Shown here: one piece after another, positions 14,531-23,576 of the stretch
Layout of the letters: each line of letters begins with the position of its first letter
Numbering within the stretch: position 1 is the stretch's first letter
From: Vreelandella sp042466685
GTDB taxonomy: Bacteria > Pseudomonadota > Gammaproteobacteria > Pseudomonadales > Halomonadaceae
Direction: 5' to 3'
DNA: 64,000 nucleotides
NCBI RefSeq assembly: GCF_042466685.1
Contig: NZ_CP170448.1
Span: forward strand, 4,464,001 to 4,528,000
The notes under the pieces: generated by a model
What the model saw: only the letters and a program-made list of their open reading frames with translations
Told to the model about the DNA's origin: nothing
The model's database searches: none
Made by a program: the position numbers and the translations under genes

Positions 14531-15922
14531 TCACTCCACCGTCACGACTTTGCCACGGTTCAACAGTAGCTTGGGATCAAGAGCGATTTTCATGCGCTTC
14601 ATTAAAGCGATCTCTTCGCTGGAGCGGGAAATACTCAGGTAGTCGCGCTTTTCGAGACCAATGCCGTGTTCGGCAGAGATCGATCCGCCGTACTCTTGTA
14701 GCGGGGAGTAGACCAACTTCTCGACCTGGCGGCGGCTTTGCGGGCTGTCGTCGCGCACCGTGATCATGATGTGCAGGTTGCCATCGCCGAGATGGCCGAA
14801 CACGATCATTTTTCCTGTTTGCGGAAACTGCGCCTTGAGGCTTTGCTCCAGAGTATCGACATAGGCGTCCATATGCGGAATCGGCAGGCTGATATCATAG
14901 GAGAACATCGGCTTCAGTTGGTGCACCAGCACTTCGATATCTTCCCTAATCGCCCAGATGCCCTGGCGCTGGGTGCCGGACTTGGCTAGCACGGCATCAG
15001 TGATCAAGTCGTCCTCCATGGCCTTTTCCAGTAGCTCGGCGAAGTGTTCCGCATCCTGGGTGTCATCCAAGCCCAGGGTTTCGATAATTGCGTAGAAAGG
15101 CGAGTCATCGGCCAACAGGGGCGCGTACTTGCCACTCTCGGTAGTCACCAGCTTGTAGTGGCTATTCCACAACGCCTCGAAGGCGCTCAGGCTATTGGCG
15201 AGCTGTTGTGAGAGCCTGCGTAACAGCTGGGTCAAGGCATCGAAGGAGGGCACCGCCACCAGTGCGGTTTGTTCGCTGGGCATATGCGGCTGTAGCCGGA
15301 GCACGGCGCGGGTGACGATGCCCAGGGTGCCTTCGCTACCGATAAAGAGCTGTTTGAGGTCGTAGCCAGCGTTGTTCTTGAGCATTTTGTTCATCGAACT
15401 GACCACGGTGCCGTCGCTAAGCACGGCTTCCAACCCCAGCACTTGCTGGCGCATCATGCCGTAGCGAATGACCCGTATGCCGCCCGCGTTGGTGGCGATA
15501 TTGCCGCCAATGGTGCACGACCCCCGGGCGCCAAGATCAAGCGGAAACTGCATATCGATCTCCGCCGCGGCTTCCTGCACACGCTGGAGCGTTACCCCGG
15601 CCTGAACCTGAATGGTAGAGCCAACCAGGTCGACCTCTTCGATCTGGTTCATCAGTTCCAGAGAAACGACTAGCTCTTCTGGGCTGGCTTCGCCGCCGTG
15701 CACGATGCCGGTCATGCCGCCATGGGTCACCACCAACTGGTCGGCCTGGTAACACAGGGCCATCACTTTGCTGAGCTGGTCGGTGTTGCGGGGCCTGACA
15801 ATGGCCTTGGCACGACAGGGCGCCCCGGTAAACCAGTCGACGCTACGCTGGGAGACATCGTCACCGAGCAACACGTTTTCTGGGCCGACTACCGCCACTA
15901 GGTCGTTAAGCAACTTATCCAT
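14531..15922 (-). CDS. FAD-linked D-2-hydroxyacid dehydrogenase (GlcD/D2HGDH family)
   Basis: A 463-residue flavoprotein with the VAO-type FAD-binding domain (about 35-215; THGGMTG, GGNIATNAGG, GSEGTLG) and the C-terminal FAD-oxidase domain with metal-binding motifs HLGDGNLH and AEHGIG. Such enzymes oxidise D-lactate, glycolate or D-2-hydroxyglutarate to 2-oxo acids. Length matches bacterial D-2-hydroxyglutarate dehydrogenases and D-lactate dehydrogenases, and sequence alone does not separate them. It is divergent from dctPQM, so it likely oxidises the 2-hydroxy acid that system imports. D-2-hydroxyglutarate is also the HglS product, so a link to lysine catabolism is possible. Confidence 0.82.
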   Translation of the reverse strand: MDKLLNDLVAVVGPENVLLGDDVSQRSVDWFTGAPCRAKAIVRPRNTDQLSKVMALCYQADQLVVTHGGMTGIVHGGEASPEELVVSLELMNQIEEVDLVGSTIQVQAGVTLQRVQEAAAEIDMQFPLDLGARGSCTIGGNIATNAGGIRVIRYGMMRQQVLGLEAVLSDGTVVSSMNKMLKNNAGYDLKQLFIGSEGTLGIVTRAVLRLQPHMPSEQTALVAVPSFDALTQLLRRLSQQLANSLSAFEALWNSHYKLVTTESGKYAPLLADDSPFYAIIETLGLDDTQDAEHFAELLEKAMEDDLITDAVLAKSGTQRQGIWAIREDIEVLVHQLKPMFSYDISLPIPHMDAYVDTLEQSLKAQFPQTGKMIVFGHLGDGNLHIMITVRDDSPQSRRQVEKLVYSPLQEYGGSISAEHGIGLEKRDYLSISRSSEEIALMKRMKIALDPKLLLNRGKVVTVE

Positions 15923-16195
15923 TGGTTATTCCTGTTTTAGCTGGCGTCGCCATGGCTATTGGTTAGTAAGAACATGGCTAGCAAGACTTACCATCGCTTT
16001 CCAAGGCAGTTAATCAATCGTCAATGCTTGCAGGCTATCGCTAACCTTTAAATCACTCAAGCCTAAGATCTATAAAGATTTTTTGGATTATTATTGCGAA
16101 TAGTGGAATAAAAATAAGTAATTTGCCCTGTTAGTTCGATGTGGTATAGATGAAGCCCACCAAGATAATAAGAATAGCCACCACTAGGAGATAAT

Positions 16196-17233
16196 GTGAA
16201 CAATCGCGCCCGTTTTACCGCTCACGCCGCATCCTGTTATACAAGTAAATTCAAACAGTTAAACCTAACCTTGCTATGCGCTGGCCTGCTGGGTTTACCG
16301 CTAATGGCCCAGGCAGAGGAAATTACCCCTATTAACCTGCGCTTAGCGACCGTGGTAAATACAGAAGATACTTACCATATCGCCGCCGAACGCTTTCAGC
16401 AGTTGGTTAGCGAACAGACCGACGGCGCGGTGTCGGTAGAGATTTTCCCCAACGCTTCCCTGGGCGATGAGCGCACACTTCTGGAAGGGATGCAGATCGG
16501 CACCGTCGATATGGGCGTGATCACCAACGGGCCGGTAGCCAACTTCGTTGATGAGTTCTCGGTGTTTGAACTGCCGTTCCTCTTTCCAAGCGCTGAATCC
16601 GCCTACGCCGTGTTGGATGGCGAGATCGGCCAGGAGATACTGGCCAAGTTAGAGGATGTGAACCTGAAAGGGCTGGCCTTTGCAGAGCGCGGCTTTCGCA
16701 ATATCACCAACAGTCAGCAAGCGATCAATGCGCCCGAGGATCTCGACGGCCTGACACTGCGGGTTATCGAGAACGAGGTGTATGTGGATACGTTCCGTGA
16801 ACTCGGCGCCAATGCCGTGCCCATGGCCTGGACAGAAGCGCTGACCGCGCTACAGCAAGGCACGATTGATGGCCAGGAGAACCCGGTTAACGCCATCCAT
16901 GCCTTTAACCTGGCGGAAACCCAGGACTACCTCACCATGACGCGGCATATCTATGCGCCAGCGATTTTCATTATGAGCTTACCCGCCTGGAACGGCCTGC
17001 AAGAGGAGGTTCAGGAGATCGTGCTGGATGCCGCCAGCGAAGCCTCTGCCTATGCCCGGGAACAGAACGCCATTATGGAAGCCGAGCAGTTAGCCGAACT
17101 GGCTGAGGCAGGCATGGAAATTAACGAGTCCCCCGATATCGCCGCCTTCCAGGAAGCCGTTGCCCCGGTGTATGAGAAGTACGGTGACCAGTTCGGCGAC
17201 TACCTGCAACGCATCCAGGAGGAAGTGAAGTAA
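16196..17233 (+). CDS. dctP: TRAP transporter substrate-binding protein DctP
   Basis: A 345-residue TRAP solute receptor. The start is a GTG at 16196 with AGGAG five bases upstream; the ATG two bases earlier is followed directly by TGA. The signal peptide is long, with the hydrophobic core LTLLCAGLLGLPLMAQA. It carries the family motifs DERTLLEGMQIGTVDMG and LRVIENEVYVDTFRELGANA. It is the first gene of dctPQM and is followed without a gap by dctQ. A close paralogue lies at 12529. A small 2-hydroxycarboxylate ligand is suggested by the divergent dehydrogenase gene. Confidence 0.92.
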   Translation: MNNRARFTAHAASCYTSKFKQLNLTLLCAGLLGLPLMAQAEEITPINLRLATVVNTEDTYHIAAERFQQLVSEQTDGAVSVEIFPNASLGDERTLLEGMQIGTVDMGVITNGPVANFVDEFSVFELPFLFPSAESAYAVLDGEIGQEILAKLEDVNLKGLAFAERGFRNITNSQQAINAPEDLDGLTLRVIENEVYVDTFRELGANAVPMAWTEALTALQQGTIDGQENPVNAIHAFNLAETQDYLTMTRHIYAPAIFIMSLPAWNGLQEEVQEIVLDAASEASAYAREQNAIMEAEQLAELAEAGMEINESPDIAAFQEAVAPVYEKYGDQFGDYLQRIQEEVK

Positions 17234-17758
17234 GTGCCCACTCACACGCATCCATTGGTAACGTTGCTACAGCGTACTGAACGCTTTCTGGACGCCCTCC
17301 TGCAGCCCGTGGTGTTTGCGGGCATGGCGGCACTGATTGGGGTGATTACCCTGCAAATTGTCTCCCGGGTGCTATTTACCGCCGTGGGCTGGACGGAAGA
17401 AGTCGCCCGCTTTCTGCTGGTGTGGATCACCTTTTTAGCGGGCACGCTGGCATTCCAGCGCGGGCGGCACATCGCAGTGACCTTTGTGGTCGATGCTTTA
17501 CCCGGCCGACTGCGCCAAATCGCTCGCATTGCCGCCCTGCTGATCGTGCTGGCGTTTATGATCGCGCTGATCGTGATCGGCTACCGCTATATGCAGGTGC
17601 AGAGCTTTCAGAAATCCGCCTCGCTACGGCTCTCAATGACCTACGTCTACGCGGTGATGCCTATCTGTGCGGCGATAATGGCCTGGTATGCAGTGGTGGA
17701 TATCATTGAGCTGCTGCTTAACGGCGAGACGTCCCAGCCCCAGGAGGAGTCGCTATGA
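17234..17758 (+). CDS. dctQ: TRAP transporter small permease DctQ
   Basis: A 174-residue protein with four predicted membrane segments (starting about residues 25, 62, 98 and 135), the DctQ layout. The typical WTEEVARFLLVWITFLAG and RGRHIAVT segments are present. It starts with GTG directly after the dctP stop codon and overlaps dctM by four bases (ATGA), showing translational coupling. It forms the membrane complex with DctM. Confidence 0.92.
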   Translation: MPTHTHPLVTLLQRTERFLDALLQPVVFAGMAALIGVITLQIVSRVLFTAVGWTEEVARFLLVWITFLAGTLAFQRGRHIAVTFVVDALPGRLRQIARIAALLIVLAFMIALIVIGYRYMQVQSFQKSASLRLSMTYVYAVMPICAAIMAWYAVVDIIELLLNGETSQPQEESL

Positions 17759-19017
17759 CCCTGCTGCTGTTTGGGCTGTTCTTCCTGTTTATGCTGCTGG
17801 GCGTGCCGATTGCCTTTGCCATTGGCGCCAGTACGCTCTACGCCCTGCATCAGTCCGGCGTGCCGCTGATGGTGGTCACCCAACAGATGTTCCAGGGCAT
17901 TAACTCCTTTGCTCTGGTCGCTATCCCGATGTTTATCCTCGCCGGGGATTTAATGGCCCAGGGCAAGGTAAGCGAAAAGCTGGTCAGCTTTGCGGATTCA
18001 CTGGTCGGTTTTATGCGCGGCGGGCTCTCGGTGGTCTCGGTGATGGCGGGGATGTTCTTTGCGGCTATCTCCGGCTCTGGCGCGGCAACGACCGCCGCGG
18101 TGGGTTCCAGCCTAGTGCCCGAGCTTAAGCGCAAAGGCTACGACCCGGCCTCGGCGGCCAGCTTAATCGCCGCCAGCGGCACCATTGGGGTGGTGATTCC
18201 ACCTTCAGTGCCGATGATTATCTACGCGGTAATCGCCCAGCAGTCGGTTTCCAAGCTGTTTCTAAACGGCTTTTTACCGGGGTTGGCGATGGGCTTAGGG
18301 TTAATGGCTATCGCTATTGCTCAGGCCTATAAGCGCCAGTACCCCAAGGGTACGCCGCTGTCGCTTTCGACCATCTGGGTGACCTTTAAAGACGCCAGCT
18401 GGGGCTTGATGACGCCGGTGATTATCCTTGGGGGTATCTTCTCGGGAATCTTCACACCTTCTGAGGCTGCGGTAGTGGCGGTGAACTACGCCATGCTGGT
18501 GTCGCTGTTTGTCTATCGCGACCTTAATCTGCCTCAGATTTACAAGCTGCTGATCCGCTCGGCGATGACCACCGCAGTGATTATGCTGGTGATTGCGATG
18601 TCGGCGGTGCTGAGCTGGACGCTGTCTAGCTGGCAAGTGCCGGGGGCGATTGCCCAGGCCGTGCTGTCGCTCTCCACCAACCCCTACGTGATTATGCTGC
18701 TGATCGTGGGGATTATTCTGCTCACCGGGGTATTCATTGAAACCGCCAGTGCGCTGATTATTCTCACCCCGGTGCTACTGCCGTTAGTGCTGCAGTTGGG
18801 GATTGACCCGATCCACTTTGGCTTGATTATCGTGGTGGGGCTCTCCATCGGCATGATTACCCCGCCGGTGGCGATTAACCTTTACGTGGCCTCTTCGATT
18901 ACGCAACTGCCGCTGGAGCGCATTACCCGCGCCATCATCCCTTACCTGCTGGGGCTGATTGGGGTGCTGCTGTTAGTGGTTTATGTGCCGATTATGCTGG
19001 GCTGGTCGGGGGGTTAA
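17755..19017 (+). CDS. dctM: TRAP transporter large permease DctM
   Basis: A 420-residue membrane protein with about 12 predicted segments, the ion-coupled permease of the TRAP system. Family hallmarks include ISGSGAATTAAVGSSLVPE, GTIGVVIPPSVPMI and GLSIGMITPPVAINLY. It overlaps dctQ by four bases. Sodium-coupled uptake is usual for TRAP systems and suits a halophile. Confidence 0.95.
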   Translation: MTLLLFGLFFLFMLLGVPIAFAIGASTLYALHQSGVPLMVVTQQMFQGINSFALVAIPMFILAGDLMAQGKVSEKLVSFADSLVGFMRGGLSVVSVMAGMFFAAISGSGAATTAAVGSSLVPELKRKGYDPASAASLIAASGTIGVVIPPSVPMIIYAVIAQQSVSKLFLNGFLPGLAMGLGLMAIAIAQAYKRQYPKGTPLSLSTIWVTFKDASWGLMTPVIILGGIFSGIFTPSEAAVVAVNYAMLVSLFVYRDLNLPQIYKLLIRSAMTTAVIMLVIAMSAVLSWTLSSWQVPGAIAQAVLSLSTNPYVIMLLIVGIILLTGVFIETASALIILTPVLLPLVLQLGIDPIHFGLIIVVGLSIGMITPPVAINLYVASSITQLPLERITRAIIPYLLGLIGVLLLVVYVPIMLGWSGG

Positions 19018-19039
19018 TTCAGATTCCCGCCGTTACTAT

Positions 19040-19071
19040 CAAAAGGAGCCTTCGCGCTCCTTTTGTTTTTT
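19040..19071 (+). terminator. Terminator after dctPQM
   Basis: Stem CAAAAGGAGC (19040-19049) with GCTCCTTTTG (19056-19065) followed by six T. It closes the first complete TRAP operon. Confidence 0.85.
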
Positions 19072-19091
19072 CATTTAGGTCTATCCACCCT

Positions 19092-20144
19092 TTACTCATA
19101 CGTGCTGCCAACTTGGCACAACTTTCTAAACTGAGTGGGCGTCATTTCGAAGAGCTGATAAAAACAGTTCCGGAAGTGAGAAATGCTGACAAAACCCGTT
19201 GCGACAGCCACCTCGGCTATAGGCTTATTGGACTGCTGTAACAGCTGCCGAGCACGCGTTAAACGCAACTCCATATAGTACCGGGATGGGCTGGCATTCA
19301 CATGATGACAAAATAGTCGCTCCAGTTGGCGCCTGGATATGTTGACCCACTTAGCAATCTCAGACATCAATAAGGGCTCTTCGATATTATTTTTCATGAG
19401 CTGCAAAGCCGTTTGTAGCGCTTCAGGTAGCGTACCGTTTTGATCAACGCTGATCGTCGAGATGTCCGGCGCCTCAATGGCTTTATCACAACTCAACATC
19501 TCTTCAACAGCCCAGGCCACATCATTACCACAATCACTTCTGACAATTTCGATCATCATGCTTAGGGAGCTACTCGCACCCGCACAACTCAAGCGATTGC
19601 GGTCAACGATGAAACTACGCTTAGAGACCGATACATCTAGAAACTCCTCTGCCATCATTGCCCTTCCATCGGGGTGGTAGGCACATTGATAGCCACTCAA
19701 TAGCCCTGCTTCGGCAAGAAAATAAGCACCATTCCATAGCCCACCCAGCACCACGCCTTGACTATCTGCCTGTTTTAACCTCGTTCGCAGGATGGGCATG
19801 GGCTGAGGCCTTACACGCAGCCCACCACATACAATAAGCGTATCCACTTGATACTGACTGAGATCGAATGCCGATAGCGCTACGTCCGCTTCAATGCCAA
19901 TCCCTAAATCCGACAGCACGCTTCTATCTTGAGCAGCAACGACTAAGACTTCATAAACAGTATTCGATTTCATCAAGTTCGTGGTAACTAAAGCATCGAC
20001 TGCGCCGGTAAAAGACATCATGGAGAAATGGTCTAGCAGTATGAAGGCCACCCGCTTAACCCTTACAGATGATTCCCTCGAAGGATCTGAGTGCAGGTAA
20101 GCCATGTTTTTATTCTTTAATTTACTAATAAAACCATCTCTCAT
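19092..20144 (-). CDS. GlxA family transcriptional regulator (DJ-1/PfpI domain plus AraC HTH)
   Basis: A regulator with an N-terminal DJ-1/PfpI-like (class I glutamine amidotransferase) domain (about residues 25-200) and a C-terminal AraC-type double helix-turn-helix (ISRRQLERLFCHHVNASPSR, then IAEVAVATGFVSISHFRNCF). This architecture is that of GlxA, CdhR and GbdR, which control uptake and breakdown of quaternary amines and related small molecules. The ATG at 20144 is chosen because GGGGAGA lies eight bases before it; 20159 and 20105 are alternatives. It is divergent from dctPQM at 20597 and probably regulates it. Confidence 0.88.
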   Translation of the reverse strand: MRDGFISKLKNKNMAYLHSDPSRESSVRVKRVAFILLDHFSMMSFTGAVDALVTTNLMKSNTVYEVLVVAAQDRSVLSDLGIGIEADVALSAFDLSQYQVDTLIVCGGLRVRPQPMPILRTRLKQADSQGVVLGGLWNGAYFLAEAGLLSGYQCAYHPDGRAMMAEEFLDVSVSKRSFIVDRNRLSCAGASSSLSMMIEIVRSDCGNDVAWAVEEMLSCDKAIEAPDISTISVDQNGTLPEALQTALQLMKNNIEEPLLMSEIAKWVNISRRQLERLFCHHVNASPSRYYMELRLTRARQLLQQSNKPIAEVAVATGFVSISHFRNCFYQLFEMTPTQFRKLCQVGSTYE

Positions 20145-20173
20145 TTTCCATCTCCCCATTCAAGGGTGCCACT

Positions 20174-20319
20174 TAGGCTTTGTACGAAAACTGACTGCGC
20201 TCGGCCATGCGGCGTTAAAAAACGGCTCAAAATGCTCATTTACACCCCGCAAACTCCGCTTTTTCGCCGTTTTTTGCCTTGCCTGACCTTCGCTCGCCGA
20301 CTTTTCGTACAAAGCCTAG
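20174..20319 (-). repeat. Dispersed element with terminal inverted repeats (copy 2)
   Basis: The ends TAGGCTTTGTACGAAAA (20174-20190) and TTTTCGTACAAAGCCTA (20302-20318) are inverted repeats. The interior matches the reverse complement of the element at 2865-3011. The two copies differ inside the terminal repeat (TCTG against TACG), but each copy changes both ends together so pairing is kept. It lies just upstream of the GlxA-type regulator. Confidence 0.85.
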
Positions 20320-20596
20320 CTTTTATTTAAAACTCACCAAGATGGAAGCTCTTGGCATCACAATACCCGCTCCGCTTTAAACAGTGCAAAAAATGCGCCA
20401 AAGGGTCACTTATCCTGAGAAACTGTTTTACTATTTGACCAACAAAACTAAAAACAATTAATTATCGGTATTAAAAAAGTTCATTAATCATTTTCCCATG
20501 TCGCCTATCAGGCAAAAAATGTCGCAAACATAACTCTTTTAGCAACGACTCCTGCCGCAAGATGAAATGCCCACCTACTCCAATGAGACATCCACA
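20320..20596. promoter_or_regulatory. Promoter region of dctPQM with direct repeat ATGTCGC
   Basis: AT-rich, gene-free. Two direct copies of ATGTCGC (20498-20504 and 20519-20525) are 21 bases apart, two helical turns. That suits the paired half-sites used by AraC/GlxA-type activators. This is a proposed site for the divergent regulator. Confidence 0.4.
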
Positions 20597-21625
20597 ATGC
20601 ATAACTTAAAAAGCAAAAAAATAGTGTTTGGCATTTCTCTTCTCGGCTCCCTCGCTACCATTCAACATGTACAAGCAGATAATATCACTTTAACTTTTCA
20701 TAGCGGCTTAGCTCAGTCTAGGCCTGAAGCAGCGCAGATTGATAGATTTGCTCAGCTGGTCAAAGAAAAATCAGAAGGGGAACTGGAAGTCGAGGTCTAT
20801 CATGCAGGCGCGTTAGGATTAAAAGAAGCCGACATGCTAAGAATACTCCAGCAGGGCATGGTCGATATGGCACTGCTGTACGGAGAGTATTATACCCGCG
20901 CTGCGCCCTCCCTTTCGTCAGTTTATGCCCAAGGCGCGATTACCGAATCATCACAGCACACTGAGATTCTGAGCGTTATTAGAGAACTCTATGAGGAAGG
21001 CTTTGCAGACTGGAACATTCAAATAGTAGGCGGCGTGGTTGCCCCTATATTTGATGTCGGTTTGCACTGCAAGGAGCCGGTTAACACCCTCGAAGAACTC
21101 AAGGACAAAAAGGTGCGTGTCTGGTCGAGGCACTTGGTCGATACCTTTGATTTACTGGGTATTTCTGCCCAGGTCATTCCACAAAACGATATGTATATGG
21201 CACTCCAGACAGGCGTTGTCGATTGTGCCTACTACCTATCAACCGTTGCGCCCACCGTTTCGTTACAAGAAGTGACTGAATACGAAGCGTATTTGCACCC
21301 TTGGGCAGCCTCACCATGGTTATTTGGCATCAGTGAAAAAGCGCTTTCCGGCTTAAATGATAACCAGCGTCAGGCATTAGAAGAGGCAGGCCAAGAAATC
21401 TGGGAAGCAACCAGTGAATCCGCAGTCGACCCGGATCGTGAAGCGCAGGCACGTCAAGAGCGTGAGGAACTTGGCATTACCATGCTACCGGCATTCTCTG
21501 ATGAGGATCTTGACACCTTTGTAACGGCTGCTTGGAGTGCATGGCAAACCATGGCTGAAGAGTCGGGCGAAGATGGCGAGCGTTACTACAACACGGTTAC
21601 TCAAGCGCTTTCAGATAATCAATAA
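20597..21625 (+). CDS. dctP: TRAP transporter substrate-binding protein DctP
   Basis: A TRAP solute receptor of 342 residues from the ATG at 20597, chosen because a normal signal peptide follows (MHNLKSKK, then hydrophobic core, ending HVQA). An ATG at 20567 is in frame. It belongs to a different DctP subgroup from the two copies at 12529 and 16196. It contains HCKEPVNTLEELKDKKVRVWSR, the strand that normally holds the ligand-binding arginine, and VIPQNDMYMALQTGVVDC. First gene of the second dctPQM. Substrate unknown; the GlxA-type regulator hints at an amine or betaine-like solute. Confidence 0.9.
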   Translation: MHNLKSKKIVFGISLLGSLATIQHVQADNITLTFHSGLAQSRPEAAQIDRFAQLVKEKSEGELEVEVYHAGALGLKEADMLRILQQGMVDMALLYGEYYTRAAPSLSSVYAQGAITESSQHTEILSVIRELYEEGFADWNIQIVGGVVAPIFDVGLHCKEPVNTLEELKDKKVRVWSRHLVDTFDLLGISAQVIPQNDMYMALQTGVVDCAYYLSTVAPTVSLQEVTEYEAYLHPWAASPWLFGISEKALSGLNDNQRQALEEAGQEIWEATSESAVDPDREAQARQEREELGITMLPAFSDEDLDTFVTAAWSAWQTMAEESGEDGERYYNTVTQALSDNQ

Positions 21626-21637
21626 TTAGATAGCTAG

Positions 21638-21670
21638 AAAAAGAGCCAATTTTTACATTGGCTCTTTTTT
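21638..21670 (+). terminator. Intra-operon hairpin (attenuator) between dctP and dctQ
   Basis: Stem AAAGAGCCAAT (21640-21650) with ATTGGCTCTTT (21656-21666), followed by T residues to 21670. The T-run touches GGAG, the ribosome site of dctQ. Such hairpins after a binding-protein gene usually give more receptor than permease. Confidence 0.8.
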
Positions 21671-21682
21671 GGAGCATAAAAA

Positions 21683-22189
21683 ATGATTGTGAACATTAAC
21701 AGGGTTATTCATAAAGTGGCCTATGGCTCTTTTCTTCTTGGCGTAGCGAGCGGTGTTAGCATGACCGCACTGATATTCATCAGTACATTAATGCGTTATC
21801 TGGGCGGGCGCCCCCTACGCTTTTCAGATGAACTCGCCGGTCTTCTCTTCTTATCACTCACCTTTCTTTGCCTGCCTCATGTACTTAATCAGGGACGCCA
21901 TATTCGAATTGAAATACTCATCAATTTAGTACCGTTAGGTATCGCCAAGGTAATGGATTTTATTGGTGTTATAACACTACTTACCTTCTGCTCTATTTTT
22001 GCCTATGAGTCCTGGAATTTCATGAACTTCTCGTTTTCGCTTAATTCACGCACGGACATTAGCGGCATTCTGCTCTGGCCGTGGATGGCGATTATGCCGT
22101 TATCGATGGTGCTCTGCATGTTAGTTCAGATCACGCATGGCCTGAAGCAGCCAGCAGCCGACGCCACCTTAACAGAGGATGTCATTTAA
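21683..22189 (+). CDS. dctQ: TRAP transporter small permease DctQ
   Basis: A 168-residue protein with four predicted membrane segments (starting about residues 15, 50, 88 and 128). The DctQ segments RFSDELAGLLFLSLTFLCLP and NQGRHIRIEI are present. The ATG has GGAG eight bases upstream, partly inside the hairpin tail. Its stop overlaps the dctM start in TAATG. Confidence 0.9.
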   Translation: MIVNINRVIHKVAYGSFLLGVASGVSMTALIFISTLMRYLGGRPLRFSDELAGLLFLSLTFLCLPHVLNQGRHIRIEILINLVPLGIAKVMDFIGVITLLTFCSIFAYESWNFMNFSFSLNSRTDISGILLWPWMAIMPLSMVLCMLVQITHGLKQPAADATLTEDVI

Positions 22190-23472
22190 TGAGCTGGCTA
22201 TTATTAAGTGGAAGCTTGGTTATATTTCTGACCAGTGGAGCCATCTTGGGGGCCGCGTTAGGGCTGACAGGCATACTGCTGCTCTATTTTCAGGCAAACG
22301 GAGCAACGCCCTTAGCCATTAACGCCACGTGGAACATGCTGACAGACTTCACCTTAAGTGCAGTCCCATTATTTATATTCCTGGGTGAAATACTGCTGGC
22401 AAGCGGCGTCTCCAAACGCGTCTATAATGGCCTTACTCCTCTGTTTGCCCGCGTCCCGGGCCAATTACTGCATACCAATATTGCCGTTTGCACGCTGTTT
22501 GGTGCAGTGAGTGGCTCCAGCACCTCTACGGCAGCGGCCATAGGGGCAGTGGGCTACCCGGAGCTTAAAAACAGAGGGTACAATCCAAGCGTTGTGGTCG
22601 GCACGCTCGCGGCTGGAGGGACGCTTGGTTTGTTAATTCCCCCAAGCCTGGCGCTTATCATTTATGGCGCAACGCAAAATGTTTCCATCGGGAAGCTCTT
22701 TATCGCGGGCATGCTGCCGGGATTGCTGATTGCTTTAGCCTTCTCCACTTGGATTATCATACGCTCTAAAATCGGCGAACCTGTCACGCCAATATTCAAA
22801 GAGAACGCAACCCGCTCACATGTTTTAAACGGGTTAAAAGAGATTTGGCCTCTCCCCATACTCATCTTCTTCGTGCTCGGTACGATTTACATGGGTATAG
22901 CAACGCCAACGGAGTCGGCAGCGCTTGGCGTGGTAGCCAGCATCGTTCTTGGTTTGACCTGGGGAGATTTAAATTTAAAGCGTCTTTGGCTAGCGTTTAA
23001 GCATGCCTCTATCATGTTTACGGCTATCGGCATGATCCTGATTGGAACGGTTATCCTTTCTCAAGCAGTGAGCTTATTAGGCATTCCACGCGCAGCGGTA
23101 GAAACCATTGGTAACTTTGGCCTAGGCCCTTATGGCATATTACTGATGATCGTTGTTGTCTACATTGTTTTAGGGTGCTTTTTCGATGGCATATCACTGT
23201 TATTGATGACGCTTCCTATTACCTTCCCGATGATCACGAGCTTAGGATTTGACCCCATTTGGTTTGGTATCATTGTCACTCTGCTAATAGAGATAGGCAT
23301 GATCACTCCCCCTGTAGGCCTCAATCTTTTCGTCTTATCCTCTATCTCCAAAAATGAGGTAGATTTAACCGCCGCAGCAAAAGCGTCGCTGCCTTATTGG
23401 CTGATTTTATTAGGAGCAGTGGGGATGTTCACACTTTTCCCCAATATTATTCTTTGGTTCACTAATTATTGA
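22189..23472 (+). CDS. dctM: TRAP transporter large permease DctM
   Basis: A 427-residue permease from the ATG at 22189, which overlaps the dctQ stop by one base; an upstream in-frame ATG at 22081 lies inside dctQ and is rejected. It has about 12 membrane segments and the family motifs FGAVSGSSTSTAAAIGAVGY, GTLGLLIPPSLALIIYG and IEIGMITPPVGLNLF. It works with the DctQ and DctP upstream as a secondary carboxylate-type importer. Confidence 0.93.
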   Translation: MSWLLLSGSLVIFLTSGAILGAALGLTGILLLYFQANGATPLAINATWNMLTDFTLSAVPLFIFLGEILLASGVSKRVYNGLTPLFARVPGQLLHTNIAVCTLFGAVSGSSTSTAAAIGAVGYPELKNRGYNPSVVVGTLAAGGTLGLLIPPSLALIIYGATQNVSIGKLFIAGMLPGLLIALAFSTWIIIRSKIGEPVTPIFKENATRSHVLNGLKEIWPLPILIFFVLGTIYMGIATPTESAALGVVASIVLGLTWGDLNLKRLWLAFKHASIMFTAIGMILIGTVILSQAVSLLGIPRAAVETIGNFGLGPYGILLMIVVVYIVLGCFFDGISLLLMTLPITFPMITSLGFDPIWFGIIVTLLIEIGMITPPVGLNLFVLSSISKNEVDLTAAAKASLPYWLILLGAVGMFTLFPNIILWFTNY

Positions 23473-23505
23473 AAAAGCCCGCAATTCGGCCCCGGCCTTG
23501 AGATA

Positions 23506-23540
23506 CGGCCGGCTCTTTAGCTAAAGAGCCGGCCGTTTAT
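23506..23540 (+). terminator. Terminator after the second dctPQM
   Basis: A perfect 30-base palindrome (23506-23535), arms CGGCCGGCTCTTTAG and its complement, followed by TTTATTT. It separates dctM from the convergent regulator gene. Confidence 0.75.
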
Positions 23541-23576
23541 TTACCTCCTAACCTATGACCTTGATGCCTCCCTACC

